NCBI GenBank assembly: GCA_022402445.1
Contig: JAKRSF010000006.1
Coordinates: 212,540-276,539 of the forward strand
Direction: 5' to 3'
Length of the DNA stretch: 64,000 nucleotides
Source of the DNA: Cyanobacteriota bacterium
GTDB lineage: Bacteria; Cyanobacteriota; Cyanobacteriia; CACIAM-69d
Shown: in pieces, positions 36,000 through 45,787 of the stretch
How positions within the stretch are numbered: position 1 is the stretch's first letter
Layout: each line of letters begins with the position of its first letter
Notes under the pieces: model-generated
The model's database searches: none
What the model saw: only the letters and a program-made list of their open reading frames with translations
What the model was told of the DNA's origin: nothing
Program-made: the position numbers and the translations under genes

Positions 36000-37442
36000 A
36001 TGTCTACGCTCCCCTCTTCCCCGAGTCCTGCGCTGGTGCCGCCGGAGCCGGGGCTGCCGCGATCGCTGAAGCTGCCTGAAATGTTCCGTCTGGGGCTGTT
36101 CCAGATGGGGCTGGGGATCATGTCGGTCCTGACGTTGGGGGTGCTCAACCGGGTGATGATCGGGGAGCTGGGCATTCCGGCGACGATCGCGGCGGGGACG
36201 ATCGCCCTGCATCAGTTTGTGGCCCCGGCGCGGGTGTGGTTTGGGCAACTGTCCGATACGCGGCCCCTGTTTGGTTTGCACCGGACGGGCTATGTGTGGC
36301 TGGGGGCGGGAGTGTTTTCGACGGTGGCCTTTTTGGCGGTGCAGGCCATGTGGCGGCTGGGGGCGGCGTCGGCGACGGGCTGGCAGTGGACACCGGGGAC
36401 GCTCCTGTGGACGGGGGTGCTGGGGGGCCTGTTTGCGGTCTATGGCCTGGCCCTCAGTTCCAGTTCCACGCCCTTTGCGGCCCTGCTGGTGGATGTGTCC
36501 GATGAGGGCGATCGCCCCCGTTTAGTTGGCATTGTCTGGTCGATGCTGATGGTGGGCATTGTGATTGGGGCGATCGCCACGGGCATTTTGCTCAAGCAGG
36601 TGGAAACCGCCAGCGCCATTACCCTGGTGCAAGGCAAGATCAATGGGCTCTTCGCGATCGTGCCGTTGGTGGTGATGGGCCTGACCGTGGCGGCGACCCT
36701 GGGGATGGAGCGGCGCTTCTCCCGCTACGGCCAGCGGACCCGCACGGCCCTGCGCGAGGATCAAATTAACCTGGGCCGCGCGATCGCGATCCTCACCAGC
36801 AGCCGCCAAACCGCCATCTTCTTCAGTTTCCTCGTCGCCATGACGGCGGGCCTGTTCATGCAAGAAGCGGTCCTGGAACCCTACGGCGCGGAAGTCTTTG
36901 ACATGCCGATCGCGGCGACGACCCAACTCAATGCCTTCTTTGGGATGGGAACCCTGTTGGGCCTGAGCGGCACCGGCTTCGCGATCGCCCCGCGCCTGGG
37001 CAAAACCCTCACCACCAAGGTGGGCTGCCTTGCCGTGGCCGCCTGCTTCGTCCTCATCATTGCGGCGGGCTACTCCGGCGACCAAACCCTCTTAAAAACC
37101 TGCGTTGGCCTCTTTGGATTTGCCTCCGGCGTCGCCACCACCGGGGCCATCAGCCTCATGCTCGATCTCACCGTGGCCGAAACCGCCGGAACGTTCATCG
37201 GCGCGTGGGGGGTTGCCCAGGCCCTTTCCCGCGCCCTGTCCACCGTGCTGGGGGGCGCAATCCTCGACCTAGGAAAAGTGATCTTTAAGGCGGATCTGGT
37301 GGCGGCCTATGGCCTCGTGTTCGCCAGCCAAATCGGGGCACTACTCCTGGCGGTGTATCTGTTGCAGCGGGTGAATGTGCGCCAGTTCCAGCGGGATACG
37401 GACACGCGCCTGGGCACCATTCTGGAGGCGGATCTCGACTAG
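36000..37442 (+). CDS. BCD-family MFS transporter (PucC-like)
   Basis: A 480-residue protein with ~12 transmembrane helices. The start region MFRLGLFQMGLGIMSVLTLGVLNRVM and the loop FGQLSDTRPLFGLHRTGYVW are hallmarks of the PucC/LhaA/BCD family of the major facilitator superfamily. In purple bacteria these help assemble light-harvesting complexes; in cyanobacteria they are linked to chlorophyll handling. ATG 36000 is preferred to a TTG 9 bases earlier. It is convergent with the small exported protein gene. Confidence 0.92.
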   Translation: MSTLPSSPSPALVPPEPGLPRSLKLPEMFRLGLFQMGLGIMSVLTLGVLNRVMIGELGIPATIAAGTIALHQFVAPARVWFGQLSDTRPLFGLHRTGYVWLGAGVFSTVAFLAVQAMWRLGAASATGWQWTPGTLLWTGVLGGLFAVYGLALSSSSTPFAALLVDVSDEGDRPRLVGIVWSMLMVGIVIGAIATGILLKQVETASAITLVQGKINGLFAIVPLVVMGLTVAATLGMERRFSRYGQRTRTALREDQINLGRAIAILTSSRQTAIFFSFLVAMTAGLFMQEAVLEPYGAEVFDMPIAATTQLNAFFGMGTLLGLSGTGFAIAPRLGKTLTTKVGCLAVAACFVLIIAAGYSGDQTLLKTCVGLFGFASGVATTGAISLMLDLTVAETAGTFIGAWGVAQALSRALSTVLGGAILDLGKVIFKADLVAAYGLVFASQIGALLLAVYLLQRVNVRQFQRDTDTRLGTILEADLD

Positions 37443-37470
37443 GGGGCGATCGCCCAGGGCGGTCCAGGGA

Positions 37471-37929
37471 CTACGGGGCTGCAAAGTGGATATTCACATT
37501 AGTAGCAACGCCCCCCAGGTCCGTGCCTTCAACCATCAGCAGGGCATTGCTGTTGGGCCAGCCTTCAAAGCTGATCGTAAAGGTGCTGGCGCTCAAGGTG
37601 GTGTGGGCGGCGCGTTCCCGCAGGCCGCGCTGGGTCATCCGCTGGCGGTAGAAGGCGAGGGCATCCGGGAGGCTGAGGTTGGTTTGGAAGTTGAGGGAGC
37701 CGGTGCCGGGGCTGGGCAGGCGGGAGATGTTGCGGGCGTCATCGGGCATGGGCAGGTTGGCGTCGGTGGCGCTCTGTTTGGTAAGGGGCGATCGCGCGAT
37801 CGCTTGGGCTTCGATGGGTTTGGGGGCTTCGGCGGCGGGGGCGATCGCGGCGCACAGACCCAGGCTGAGGGGCACCACAACCCCAGCGATCACCATGGGA
37901 ATAGGACGGAGATGGATGGGCAGCAGCAT
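37471..37929 (-). CDS. Small exported protein, unknown function
   Basis: A 152-residue protein with a signal peptide (IPMVIAGVVVPLSLGLCAAIAP) when read from ATG 37929; an alternative start at 38004 would add 25 residues. The mature domain begins with LPMPDDARNISRLPSPGTGS and continues NFQTNLSLPDALAFYRQRM, a pattern of small secreted cyanobacterial proteins with a compact alpha/beta domain. I know no function for it. It is probably periplasmic and is convergent with pucC. Confidence 0.65.
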   Translation of the reverse strand: MLLPIHLRPIPMVIAGVVVPLSLGLCAAIAPAAEAPKPIEAQAIARSPLTKQSATDANLPMPDDARNISRLPSPGTGSLNFQTNLSLPDALAFYRQRMTQRGLRERAAHTTLSASTFTISFEGWPNSNALLMVEGTDLGGVATNVNIHFAAP

Positions 37930-38184
37930 GGCTCTAACCTCAGCAAGGGCGGCGGGCGATCGGTCAAGGGGGCTTGATCGATGCCCATGCTTCACTCCTA
38001 GCACGGGGGATTGGGGCGATCGCGGGGGGCTAGGGCAGTTTGATAACTGTCGGTCAGCGGTCGGTGTTCACTCGCACCCCAGGGGCTGAAGCAGGGGCCG
38101 AAAGGGGGCTGGGTGGAGGGCGCGATCGCCCTTGCTAGACTAGAGCCCATAGGTAATTTTCCCATTCAATGCTGAGGCAGTCCC

Positions 38185-38418
38185 ATGGCCCTGCTAACCC
38201 TAGAAATTTCCCTAGAGATTCTTTTGCAAGCGATCGCCCATTGGGATCAGGGCGATCGCTTACAACTGTGGAAATTCCTCAGTGAGGATCTCTTCAGCGT
38301 CGCGGAAACGGACGCCCAACCATCGCCCGCCGACGATCTGCGGCAGGCGCTCCAGGAAATGCGCTCTGGGCAAACTTTTCCCATCGAGCAAATGTGGCTG
38401 GCCGTTGAGATAGATTAG
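38185..38418 (+). CDS. Putative type II antitoxin
   Basis: A 77-residue acidic protein (MALLTLEISLEILLQAIAHW ... IEQMWLAVEID), immediately upstream of a RelE-type toxin gene with a 6-bp gap. Small size, order and charge fit an antitoxin that binds and neutralises the toxin and may repress the operon. The family resembles the short helical partners often found with RelE/ParE toxins in cyanobacteria. GAGG stands a few bases before the ATG. Confidence 0.7.
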   Translation: MALLTLEISLEILLQAIAHWDQGDRLQLWKFLSEDLFSVAETDAQPSPADDLRQALQEMRSGQTFPIEQMWLAVEID

Positions 38419-38424
38419 CGAGCT

Positions 38425-38757
38425 ATGGCAATTGAGGTCACACCCACCTTCGCACGCAATGTTCGTACCCTCCTCAAACGCTATCGCAGTCTGCGCCAGG
38501 ATCTACAGCCTATTCTTGAGAAACTGGAACAGGGGGAACGTCCTGGCGATCGTCTTCAAGGCTTATCGTTCAGCGTTTTTAAACTGCGGCTCAAAAATAG
38601 CGATATCGCTAAAGGCAAAAGTGCTGGCTATCGCTTGATTTACTACGCAGAATTGGCAGATCAAATTATTCTGCTGATGATCTATAGCAAAAGTGATCGC
38701 ACCGATGTCAGTTCGCAAGAAATTCTTGAAATCTTGAATGAATTGGATCTTCCCTAA
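38425..38757 (+). CDS. RelE/ParE-family toxin
   Basis: A 110-residue basic protein with the RelE fold pattern: VTPTFARNVRTLLKRYRSLR, FKLRLKNSDIAKGKSAGYRL (where catalytic-type Lys/Arg occur) and IYYAELADQIILLMIYSKSDR. Such toxins usually cut ribosome-bound mRNA or poison gyrase. The 6-bp gap to the antitoxin gene indicates an operon. Lower GC and fewer HIP1 sites than the neighbourhood suggest acquisition by transfer. Confidence 0.85.
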   Translation: MAIEVTPTFARNVRTLLKRYRSLRQDLQPILEKLEQGERPGDRLQGLSFSVFKLRLKNSDIAKGKSAGYRLIYYAELADQIILLMIYSKSDRTDVSSQEILEILNELDLP

Positions 38758-38855
38758 CACTGAATTTACGCATCTCGATATGAACTGATCGTCCCGCGAT
38801 CGCCCCGCACCATTCCTCTACCCTGAATAAAACCAACCAATCGCCCCGAGTCTCC

Positions 38856-39395
38856 ATGGCCCTCGCCCTCACCAGCGTCACCCTCGAAGATTTTTTAGCT
38901 CACCCTGACCTAGAGGAATCTCCAGCGTGGGAACTCGTTGATGGGCGCAAAATCCAAAAGCCGATGCCCACCCTATTTCACTCGCGGTTGCAGCGAAATC
39001 TGGTGAACTGGCTCAATGCCCACGGCGAGGCGTTTGAAGCAATTCAAGAGTTGCGTTGCATTATTCCGCCCCATTCCCCGGTGCCCGATATTGTGGTGAT
39101 CGCCCGCGATCGCATCCCGGAAGAGGACGGTCCTTTCTATGGTGCGCCAGACTGGCTCATCGAAATCCGATCGCCGGACCAAAGTACCCTGAGCCTACAG
39201 GCCAAAATTTTGCACTGTCTCCAAAACGGCACCCAAGCAGCTTGGCTCATTGACCTAGATCGTCAACAAATTTGGGTTTGGGAGGGTGACGAGTTACCAA
39301 CTCGCTACACCGAGGACGATCGCCTATCGGTCCCTGGGTTTGGTCTGGATGTGGCGATCGCAGACATCTTTTCCCTGGCCCACCAACGCCGTTAG
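38856..39395 (+). CDS. Uma2-family (PD-(D/E)XK nuclease fold) protein
   Basis: A 179-residue DUF820/Uma2 protein: SPAWELVDGRKIQKPMPT at the N-terminus, VPDIVVIARDRIPEED and APDWLIEIRSPDQS (PD...E-x-R, the restriction-endonuclease-like active-site arrangement), and AAWLIDLDRQQIWVW. The family is greatly expanded in cyanobacteria and its true targets are unknown. It is downstream of the toxin-antitoxin pair on the same strand with a 98-bp gap. Confidence 0.88.
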   Translation: MALALTSVTLEDFLAHPDLEESPAWELVDGRKIQKPMPTLFHSRLQRNLVNWLNAHGEAFEAIQELRCIIPPHSPVPDIVVIARDRIPEEDGPFYGAPDWLIEIRSPDQSTLSLQAKILHCLQNGTQAAWLIDLDRQQIWVWEGDELPTRYTEDDRLSVPGFGLDVAIADIFSLAHQRR

Positions 39396-39445
39396 CTAGA
39401 TCATTCAGGCTTAGAAATTAAACACATTGAAATGTTGAACGGGCG

Positions 39446-39607
39446 CTAATAGTCGCTATCGGCCACACAAATACCCTTGCATTTGATGCCATTGGTGGCG
39501 GTGCGGCGACAGTGGGGGCACAGGATCGGCTCCGGCGGCGGCGTGTCCAGGGCGGGGGCGGGGGCGAGATCTGGGGAGGTCGGTTCCGGGGTGGGTTGGG
39601 TGTTCAT
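39446..39607 (-). CDS. 53-residue zinc-ribbon-like protein
   Basis: An ATG at 39605-39607 opens a 53-codon frame ending at TAG 39446-39448. The N-terminal half is Pro/Thr-rich; the end reads CPHCRRTATNGIKCKGICVAD and finishes SDY. The CxxC...CxxxC pattern suggests a bound zinc, and the CVADSDY ending resembles a conserved cyanobacterial micro-protein. Function unknown. It is divergent from the GT2 glycosyltransferase gene. Confidence 0.7.
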   Translation of the reverse strand: MNTQPTPEPTSPDLAPAPALDTPPPEPILCPHCRRTATNGIKCKGICVADSDY

Positions 39608-39721
39608 GGGCGGAGCGAACGGGGAGGGAGGGAAAAATCGGGCGGGGGCGGGGGGTATTTGGCAAGGACCGGGCGACCCGCTACGATCGCGCGATCGCCC
39701 CTAGCGCCCAGTGCATGACCC

Positions 39722-40681
39722 ATGATGCCGAAATATTCGCTCATTGTCCCGATCTATAACGAGGAGGAGAACCTACCGGAACTCTACCAACGGATTTCGG
39801 CCCTGATGGATCGCCTCGATGGGCCGACGGAATTGATCCTGGTGAATGATGGCAGCCGCGATCGCTCCCTGGAGCTGATCCGGTCCCTGCGCGATCGCGA
39901 TCGGCGCGTGTGCTATGTCAGCTTTGCCCGCAACTTTGGCCACCAGACCGCCGTCACCGCTGGGCTCCATTTTGCGCGCGGTCAGGCGATCGCCATCCTC
40001 GATGCGGACCTCCAGGATCCACCGGAACTGATCCTCGATATGGTTCACCTATGGCAGCAGGACTACCAGGTGGTCTACGCCCAGCGCATCGCCCGTCGGC
40101 AGGAAAACTGGTTCAAGCGCCTGATGGCCTACTGTTTCTATCGCATCCTGCGCCGCCTGTCGGATATCGATATTCCCACCGATGCGGGGGATTTTTGTTT
40201 GCTCGATCGCCGGGTCGTTGATGCCCTCAATGCCATGCCCGAGCGTAGCCGCTACCTGCGGGGGCTGCGATCGTGGGTGGGGTTCCGCCAAATTGCCCTG
40301 CCCTTTCGCCGCGATCCCCGCTTCGCTGGGGAAGTGAAATATACCTTCCTCAAATCCCTGTCCCTGGCGATCGATGGCATTATTTCCTTCTCTAAGGTGC
40401 CCCTGCGGCTGGCGACCTACCTGGGGCTATTTGCGGCGCTGGTGGCGATCGCGTCGATCCTGTTGGTGTTCTACTGGCGCTTTCTGGAGCCCGGTTCTCC
40501 CCTGACGGGCATGGCGACCTTGACGGCCCTGGTGTTTTTTTTGGGGGCGGTGCAGTTGGTGTGCATCGGCATCTTGGGGGAATATGTGGGCCGCATCTAT
40601 GAGGAGGTGAAGGGCCGCCCCATCTATACCCTGGCGGAGGTGGCGGGGTTTGAGGAGGCGATGCCTCCGGAGCGGTGCTGA
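39722..40681 (+). CDS. Family 2 glycosyltransferase (dolichol-phosphate-sugar-synthase/GtrB-like)
   Basis: A 319-residue protein. The GT-A domain has [47 protein letters not shown] and [13 protein letters not shown] (DxD motif). Two C-terminal transmembrane helices ([41 protein letters not shown]) follow and it ends in the [13 protein letters not shown] motif of GtrB/DPMS proteins. It loads a sugar onto polyprenyl phosphate at the inner face of the membrane, a donor that a GT39-like enzyme (such as the one at 21-22.7 kb) could use. Two adjacent ATGs occur at 39722 and 39725. Confidence 0.92.
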   Translation: MMPKYSLIVPIYNEEENLPELYQRISALMDRLDGPTELILVNDGSRDRSLELIRSLRDRDRRVCYVSFARNFGHQTAVTAGLHFARGQAIAILDADLQDPPELILDMVHLWQQDYQVVYAQRIARRQENWFKRLMAYCFYRILRRLSDIDIPTDAGDFCLLDRRVVDALNAMPERSRYLRGLRSWVGFRQIALPFRRDPRFAGEVKYTFLKSLSLAIDGIISFSKVPLRLATYLGLFAALVAIASILLVFYWRFLEPGSPLTGMATLTALVFFLGAVQLVCIGILGEYVGRIYEEVKGRPIYTLAEVAGFEEAMPPERC

Positions 40682-40746
40682 CCGGTGGGCGGTGGGCTAA
40701 GGCAGGCGTTAGGGTTGGACATAATGCGCGCTTGGGACGATCGCGG

Positions 40747-43700
40747 ATGGGCAGGATGGCGTTTGGGCACGGGCAGCGGTGGGGCGTGATCGCGGGGACC
40801 GTTTCGGCGGCGGTGGCCTTGGCGGCGGGGGGCAGTCTGGGCCTGTCGGATCTGGCCTGGGGCCAGGCGATCGCCCCGGCTTTGGACGGCACGGGGACGC
40901 GGGTGACCTATGACGGCTCAAATGCCACGATTGATGGGGGCCAGCGATCGGGCGATCGCGGCAACCTGTTCCATAGTTTTGAGCGCTTTGGCCTTGATGC
41001 TGGGGAATCCGCCACCTTTTTGGCCGATCCGGACCTGCGCAATATTTTTGGCCGGGTGGTGGGGGGCGGTCCCTCCGCGATCGATGGGTTGATCCAGGTG
41101 GGGGGAGGCAGCCCGAATTTGGTGCTGATGAACCCGGCGGGCTGGGTCTTTGGCCCCAATGCCGCCTTGAATGTCCCGGCGGATTTTACGGTCACCACGG
41201 CGAGCGCGGTTGGCTTTGGGACGGGGGCCTGGTGGTCGATGGATCCCGCCGGAATGACGGATTGGGGCCGCTTCCTCGGGGAGCCGATCGCGTACCAGTT
41301 GGGTTCAGCGGCGGCGATCGCCCAGGGGGGCCACCTGCGGGTGAATCCGGGCCAAACCCTGACGCTGATGGGGGGCGTGATCGCCCAGGATGGCACCCTG
41401 ACGGCACCGGGGGGCACGGTGGCCCTGCTGGCGGTGCCGGGAACGGCGCGGGTGCGGCTCGCTTCCCCCGGGGGTGTCCTGGGGCTGGAGGTGGAAACCC
41501 TGGCCCTGAACGCGCCCGCCGATGCCCTCACCCTGCCCAGGCTCTTGACCGGTGCGGCCCCGACGGAGGCGACGATCGCGATCGCGGCGGGCACCACCCA
41601 GGTGACGGGCCAAATTTCGACGGCGGCGGACGGGGTGGGCGGCACGGTGGCGCTCCTGGGCGATCGCGTGGTCCTGCTCGGCGGCGGGGTCAATAGCTCG
41701 GGCGATCGCGGCGGCGGCCAGATCTTCATCGGTGGCCATTGGCGCGGCGGTCCCCTGCTGCCCACGGCCCGCTTCACCCAGATTGATCCCAGCAGCCACC
41801 TCAGCGCCGACGCCCTCGGCTCCGGTCCCGGCGGCGAAATCGTCGTTTGGGCCGACCACACCACCCAGTTTCTAGGCACCCTCACGGCCCGGGGCGGTAC
41901 ACAACCGGGCGATCGCGGTGGCCAAGCCGAAATTTCCGGTCGCCAGACCCTCACCTATCGCGGCCAGGTGGATCTGTCTGCCCCGGCAGGCCCCTGGGGT
42001 TCCCTCCTGCTCGACCCCACCAATCTGCTCATCGTCAGCAGCGCCGAAGACCTTGACGACGACGAACTTGACGACGACTTCGACGATAACGACGAACTTG
42101 ACGGCGACTTCGACGACAGCGACGATGCCCTTCTCCAGGACGGCACCCTCAGCGCCACCGAAGGGGGCGACACCTTCACCCTCGGGGCCGACAGCCTCCA
42201 GGACATCCTCGGGGACGTGCGCCTAGAGGCCACCAATGACATCACCGTTGCCGACGGCGTTTCCCTGCTCTTTAGCCCCCCCCGAGATAGCGCCCTGCGG
42301 ACCATCACCTTCCAGGCGGATGCGGACGGCGACGGGGCCGGGGCCTTTCGGATGGATCCCACCCAGGCGATCGTCGCCCCCCAGAGCAACCTCACCATCA
42401 ATGGGGCCTCCATCCAGGTGGGGGACATCCTCACGGCGGGCCTGACGGGGGCCAGCGGTGCGATTGATCTCACCGCCACCACGGGGAATCTCACCGCCGG
42501 ACGCCTCGACACCACGGCGGACCAGGGCAGCGGCGGGGCCATTCGCCTGAGCGCCCCCACGGGGCAGATGACGGTGGAGGCGCTGCTCACCCTGTCGGGG
42601 GATGGGCCGGGGGGCGCGATTGACCTGGCCAGTGGCGGCGATCTGCGGGTGACCAATAGCATCCTCACCAGTGGCACGGGGGACGGGGCGGGGGGCGATT
42701 TCACGGCGATCGCGGGGGGCAGCCTCACCCTCAATGACGTGACCCTCAATGCCCTGGGCAGCGGGGCGGGGGGCAACGCAACCCTGCAATCGGGGGGCAC
42801 CCTGGCGGTGGAATCGCTGGACCTGACTGCCCAGACGGGCCTTGGCGGCGCGGCGACCCTCACGGCCCAGGGGGATGTTTCCCTAGCCCAGGTGAGATTA
42901 GGGACCGAGCAGGGCGATCGCGCGGCCACGGATCCCCCCAGTACCCTGACCCTAGACACCCCCGGCACCCTCACCTGGACGGGGGAGAGTCGTCTGGTCG
43001 GTGGCGTAGATGGGGCGGTGATTCTGGGGCGTACGGTGCCCCTGGGGGGGGTGGTTCTGGGCGATCGCTTCGACAGCGGCGGCAGCGCCCTCGATCTCAC
43101 CCTGGCGGGAAATGGCACCCTGGGGACGTCCTTGACCACCGCCGGGGGCGATCTGAGCCTCGGGGCCACGGGCAATTTCACCCTCACGGCTCCCCCCGAT
43201 ACGGCGGACGCGGCGGGGACGGGGGACGGTATTCCGGGGGTGATTCGCCTGCGCAGTGGCGGGGATCTGACGGTGGCGGTGGATCTGCGCAGCTTTGGCC
43301 CGACGGCGGGGGGGCGGCTGGAGTTGACCAGCGGCGGCGCGATCGCGGTGGCCAATGTCGATGTCAGCAGCGCGACGGGGGTGGGCGGCGCGATCGCCAT
43401 GGGGGCCAGCGGTGACCTCACAACGGGCAACCTGGCGGCCACGGGCACCGGCGCGGGCGGCCAAATCGACCTCACCAGCGCCAACGGCACCCTGACCACC
43501 GGCAATCTGGACGTGAGCGCCACCAACGGTCCGGGCGGCACGATCACCCTCACGGCCCCGGCCCCGAATCTGGATCCCGCCGCGATCGCCCGACTCAATG
43601 AACTCACCTTTGAGGAGATGCCCCCCGCCGATCCGGCCAATCCGACCAATCCGGCCAACCCCGCCAGCGCCGCCCCCCAACCGATTTTCGTGAGCGATCG

Positions 43701-45654
43701 CATCGCCGGGGAAATCATCACCGGCAACCTGGCGGCCAACGGCACCGACGGTGGCACCATCGCCATCACCGCCCGCAGCCGCTACACCGGCGGTTTTCTC
43801 TCGGCCCGTGGGTTCAGCGGCCTCGGCGGCACCGTCCGCATCGATCCGGACAATGACATCGACCTCACGGCGATCGACGTGCAGGGGGAAACCATCGGCG
43901 GCACCGCCATCCTCGAGGCCCAGCGCTTCATTCGCCTGCGGGAGGCGTTCCGCGATCGCGCTGGCCAGACCACCAGCATCGCCGCCGGGGGCAGCATCGG
44001 AGATGGCACCATCCAAATCGCCCACGGCAGCACCGACCTCCAGCCGCCGCGCCCCTTCACCGTCGGCGACGCCACCCTCAACGGCACCGCCGGGAGCCTA
44101 TCGAGCGGCACCTCGACCATCGAACCGGTGGCGGAATTTTTCGGCCCGGTCCAGCAGGGCAACATTGCCCTGATCGCCACCGCCGTCACCCCCCCGGAGC
44201 CATCCCCCTCCCCACCGGGCGACAACGGCGGCAATGGGGACGGCAATGGCCCCCTGGGGCCGGGAACCGGGGACGATGGCGAACCGCAGCCCCGCAGCCA
44301 GGATCTTGATCGCCCCGAAATTCCCCTCCGCCCGGAGGATGCGATCGCGCGGGCCAACCTGGGACTTGGGGATTTATCGTCCCTCGCCTTTGCGCCCCTG
44401 GATCTGAGCCCCCAGGAACTCAACCTAACCTACGAGAGGGACGAGACCGCCTACATCGACGAATACGCCACCTACCTGAGCAGCGATCGCCCCATCGCCG
44501 TCGCCATGGACCAGGCGCGGGAAACCCTCCAGCGCATCGAACGGGAAACCGGCGTCCGGCCCGCCCTGCTTTATGTGCGTTTCCAATATGACGATGCGGA
44601 CGAGCAAACGGCGGCCAATGCCCCCCTGCAACTGATGCTCGTGACCCCCAATGGCCCCACCGTCGTCGGCACCGTGGCCGGAACCCGCCGCGAAGAGGTG
44701 CTGCGGACCGTCAGTGCCCTGCGCGGCAGCCTGACGAGCCCCCTAGAGCGCACGACCGATAACTATCTCCCCCGGGCCCAGTTGCTCTACCGCTGGATCC
44801 TGGCCCCCATGGCGTCGCGGCTGGAGGCGTTGGGCATTGAAAATATCGCCTTTGTGATGGATGAGGGCCTGCGATCGCTCCCCATTGCCGCCCTGCACGA
44901 TGGCGATCGCTTCTTGATCGAAACCTACAGCGTGGGGTTGGTGCCGAGCCTATCGTTGACGGACGCCCGCTATGTGGACCTGTCCAAAACCCCCGTGCGC
45001 CTGCTGGGGGCCTCAAAATTTCAGGAACTGCCCGCCCTGCCAGCGGTGCCGGAGGAGCTGGCCCTGATCCAGCGCATCCGCTCGGGAGAAATTATTCTCA
45101 ATAATGACCTGACCCTGGATGCCCTCAAGCAGACGGGCGATCGCGGCAGCGCCCAGATCCTGCACCTGGCCACCCACGCGGAATTTAAACCGGGCAGCCC
45201 CAGCGAATCCTATATCCAGCTTTGGGACCAAACCCGGCTGCCCCTCGATCGCATCCGCGACATGGGCTGGGACAATCCCACGGTGGATCTGCTCACCCTC
45301 AGTGCCTGCCGCACGGCCCTGGGCGATCGCGACGCGGAGCTGGGGTTTGCGGGGTTGGCCGTGGCCGCCGGGGTCCGCACGGTCCTCGCCAGCTTCTGGT
45401 ATGTCAGCGATACGGGCACCCTGGCCCTGATGGGGGAATTTTATGAGCAGCAGAAGACCGCCCCCATCAAAGCCGAAGCCCTGCGGCAGGCCCAGCTTGC
45501 GCTCCTGCGGGGCACCGCCCGCTTCGAGGGCAATACGCTGGTGGGATCCTTCGGCTCGATCCCCATCCCTGACAATCTCCTCAACCAGGGGGATCTGATG
45601 ACGCAACACCCCTATTTCTGGGCCGCCTTCACCACGATCGGCAGCCCCTGGTAG
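40747..45654 (+). CDS. Filamentous-haemagglutinin-type exoprotein with C-terminal CHAT protease domain
   Basis: A 1635-residue protein from ATG 40747 (ATG 40756 also possible). A signal peptide (VIAGTVSAAVALAAGGS) precedes a haemagglutination/TPS domain (RSGDRGNLFHSFERFGLD; NIFGRVVGG; NLVLMNPAGWVFGP), which in TpsA proteins directs two-partner secretion. A long region of Gly/Ala/Thr-rich beta-helix repeats follows, interrupted by an Asp-rich stretch (residues ~434-465). After a Gly/Asn/Pro linker (~1155-1190) comes a CHAT domain: His1477 in LHLATHAEF and Cys1521 in TLSACRTALGD are the expected catalytic pair of this caspase-like protease. No TpsB (ShlB-like) partner gene is in the window. The fusion implies an exported or surface protease; the target is unknown. 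Confidence 0.9.
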   Translation: MGRMAFGHGQRWGVIAGTVSAAVALAAGGSLGLSDLAWGQAIAPALDGTGTRVTYDGSNATIDGGQRSGDRGNLFHSFERFGLDAGESATFLADPDLRNIFGRVVGGGPSAIDGLIQVGGGSPNLVLMNPAGWVFGPNAALNVPADFTVTTASAVGFGTGAWWSMDPAGMTDWGRFLGEPIAYQLGSAAAIAQGGHLRVNPGQTLTLMGGVIAQDGTLTAPGGTVALLAVPGTARVRLASPGGVLGLEVETLALNAPADALTLPRLLTGAAPTEATIAIAAGTTQVTGQISTAADGVGGTVALLGDRVVLLGGGVNSSGDRGGGQIFIGGHWRGGPLLPTARFTQIDPSSHLSADALGSGPGGEIVVWADHTTQFLGTLTARGGTQPGDRGGQAEISGRQTLTYRGQVDLSAPAGPWGSLLLDPTNLLIVSSAEDLDDDELDDDFDDNDELDGDFDDSDDALLQDGTLSATEGGDTFTLGADSLQDILGDVRLEATNDITVADGVSLLFSPPRDSALRTITFQADADGDGAGAFRMDPTQAIVAPQSNLTINGASIQVGDILTAGLTGASGAIDLTATTGNLTAGRLDTTADQGSGGAIRLSAPTGQMTVEALLTLSGDGPGGAIDLASGGDLRVTNSILTSGTGDGAGGDFTAIAGGSLTLNDVTLNALGSGAGGNATLQSGGTLAVESLDLTAQTGLGGAATLTAQGDVSLAQVRLGTEQGDRAATDPPSTLTLDTPGTLTWTGESRLVGGVDGAVILGRTVPLGGVVLGDRFDSGGSALDLTLAGNGTLGTSLTTAGGDLSLGATGNFTLTAPPDTADAAGTGDGIPGVIRLRSGGDLTVAVDLRSFGPTAGGRLELTSGGAIAVANVDVSSATGVGGAIAMGASGDLTTGNLAATGTGAGGQIDLTSANGTLTTGNLDVSATNGPGGTITLTAPAPNLDPAAIARLNELTFEEMPPADPANPTNPANPASAAPQPIFVSDRIAGEIITGNLAANGTDGGTIAITARSRYTGGFLSARGFSGLGGTVRIDPDNDIDLTAIDVQGETIGGTAILEAQRFIRLREAFRDRAGQTTSIAAGGSIGDGTIQIAHGSTDLQPPRPFTVGDATLNGTAGSLSSGTSTIEPVAEFFGPVQQGNIALIATAVTPPEPSPSPPGDNGGNGDGNGPLGPGTGDDGEPQPRSQDLDRPEIPLRPEDAIARANLGLGDLSSLAFAPLDLSPQELNLTYERDETAYIDEYATYLSSDRPIAVAMDQARETLQRIERETGVRPALLYVRFQYDDADEQTAANAPLQLMLVTPNGPTVVGTVAGTRREEVLRTVSALRGSLTSPLERTTDNYLPRAQLLYRWILAPMASRLEALGIENIAFVMDEGLRSLPIAALHDGDRFLIETYSVGLVPSLSLTDARYVDLSKTPVRLLGASKFQELPALPAVPEELALIQRIRSGEIILNNDLTLDALKQTGDRGSAQILHLATHAEFKPGSPSESYIQLWDQTRLPLDRIRDMGWDNPTVDLLTLSACRTALGDRDAELGFAGLAVAAGVRTVLASFWYVSDTGTLALMGEFYEQQKTAPIKAEALRQAQLALLRGTARFEGNTLVGSFGSIPIPDNLLNQGDLMTQHPYFWAAFTTIGSPW

Positions 45655-45787
45655 GACGCGATCGCCCCCGACATCGGACCTACTCTCGCTTTCAATATTG
45701 CGAAAGATTCTCAACTGTGTTTTGATGGGGCTTAGGAAATCCCGGCCCAGGTCGGGGCGAATTTCGGTCAACTCTAGGGCTTTGGTT

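Noticed and set aside
35991-37085. Long open frames antisense to the pucC gene and to other GC-rich genes
   Set aside because: They mirror the codon structure of the sense gene, lack ribosome sites and recognisable protein families, and arise from high GC content.
41955-43769. A 604-codon antisense frame across the haemagglutinin repeats
   Set aside because: Its product is Pro/Ser/Arg-rich and repeats only because the sense strand repeats. The sense gene is well supported.
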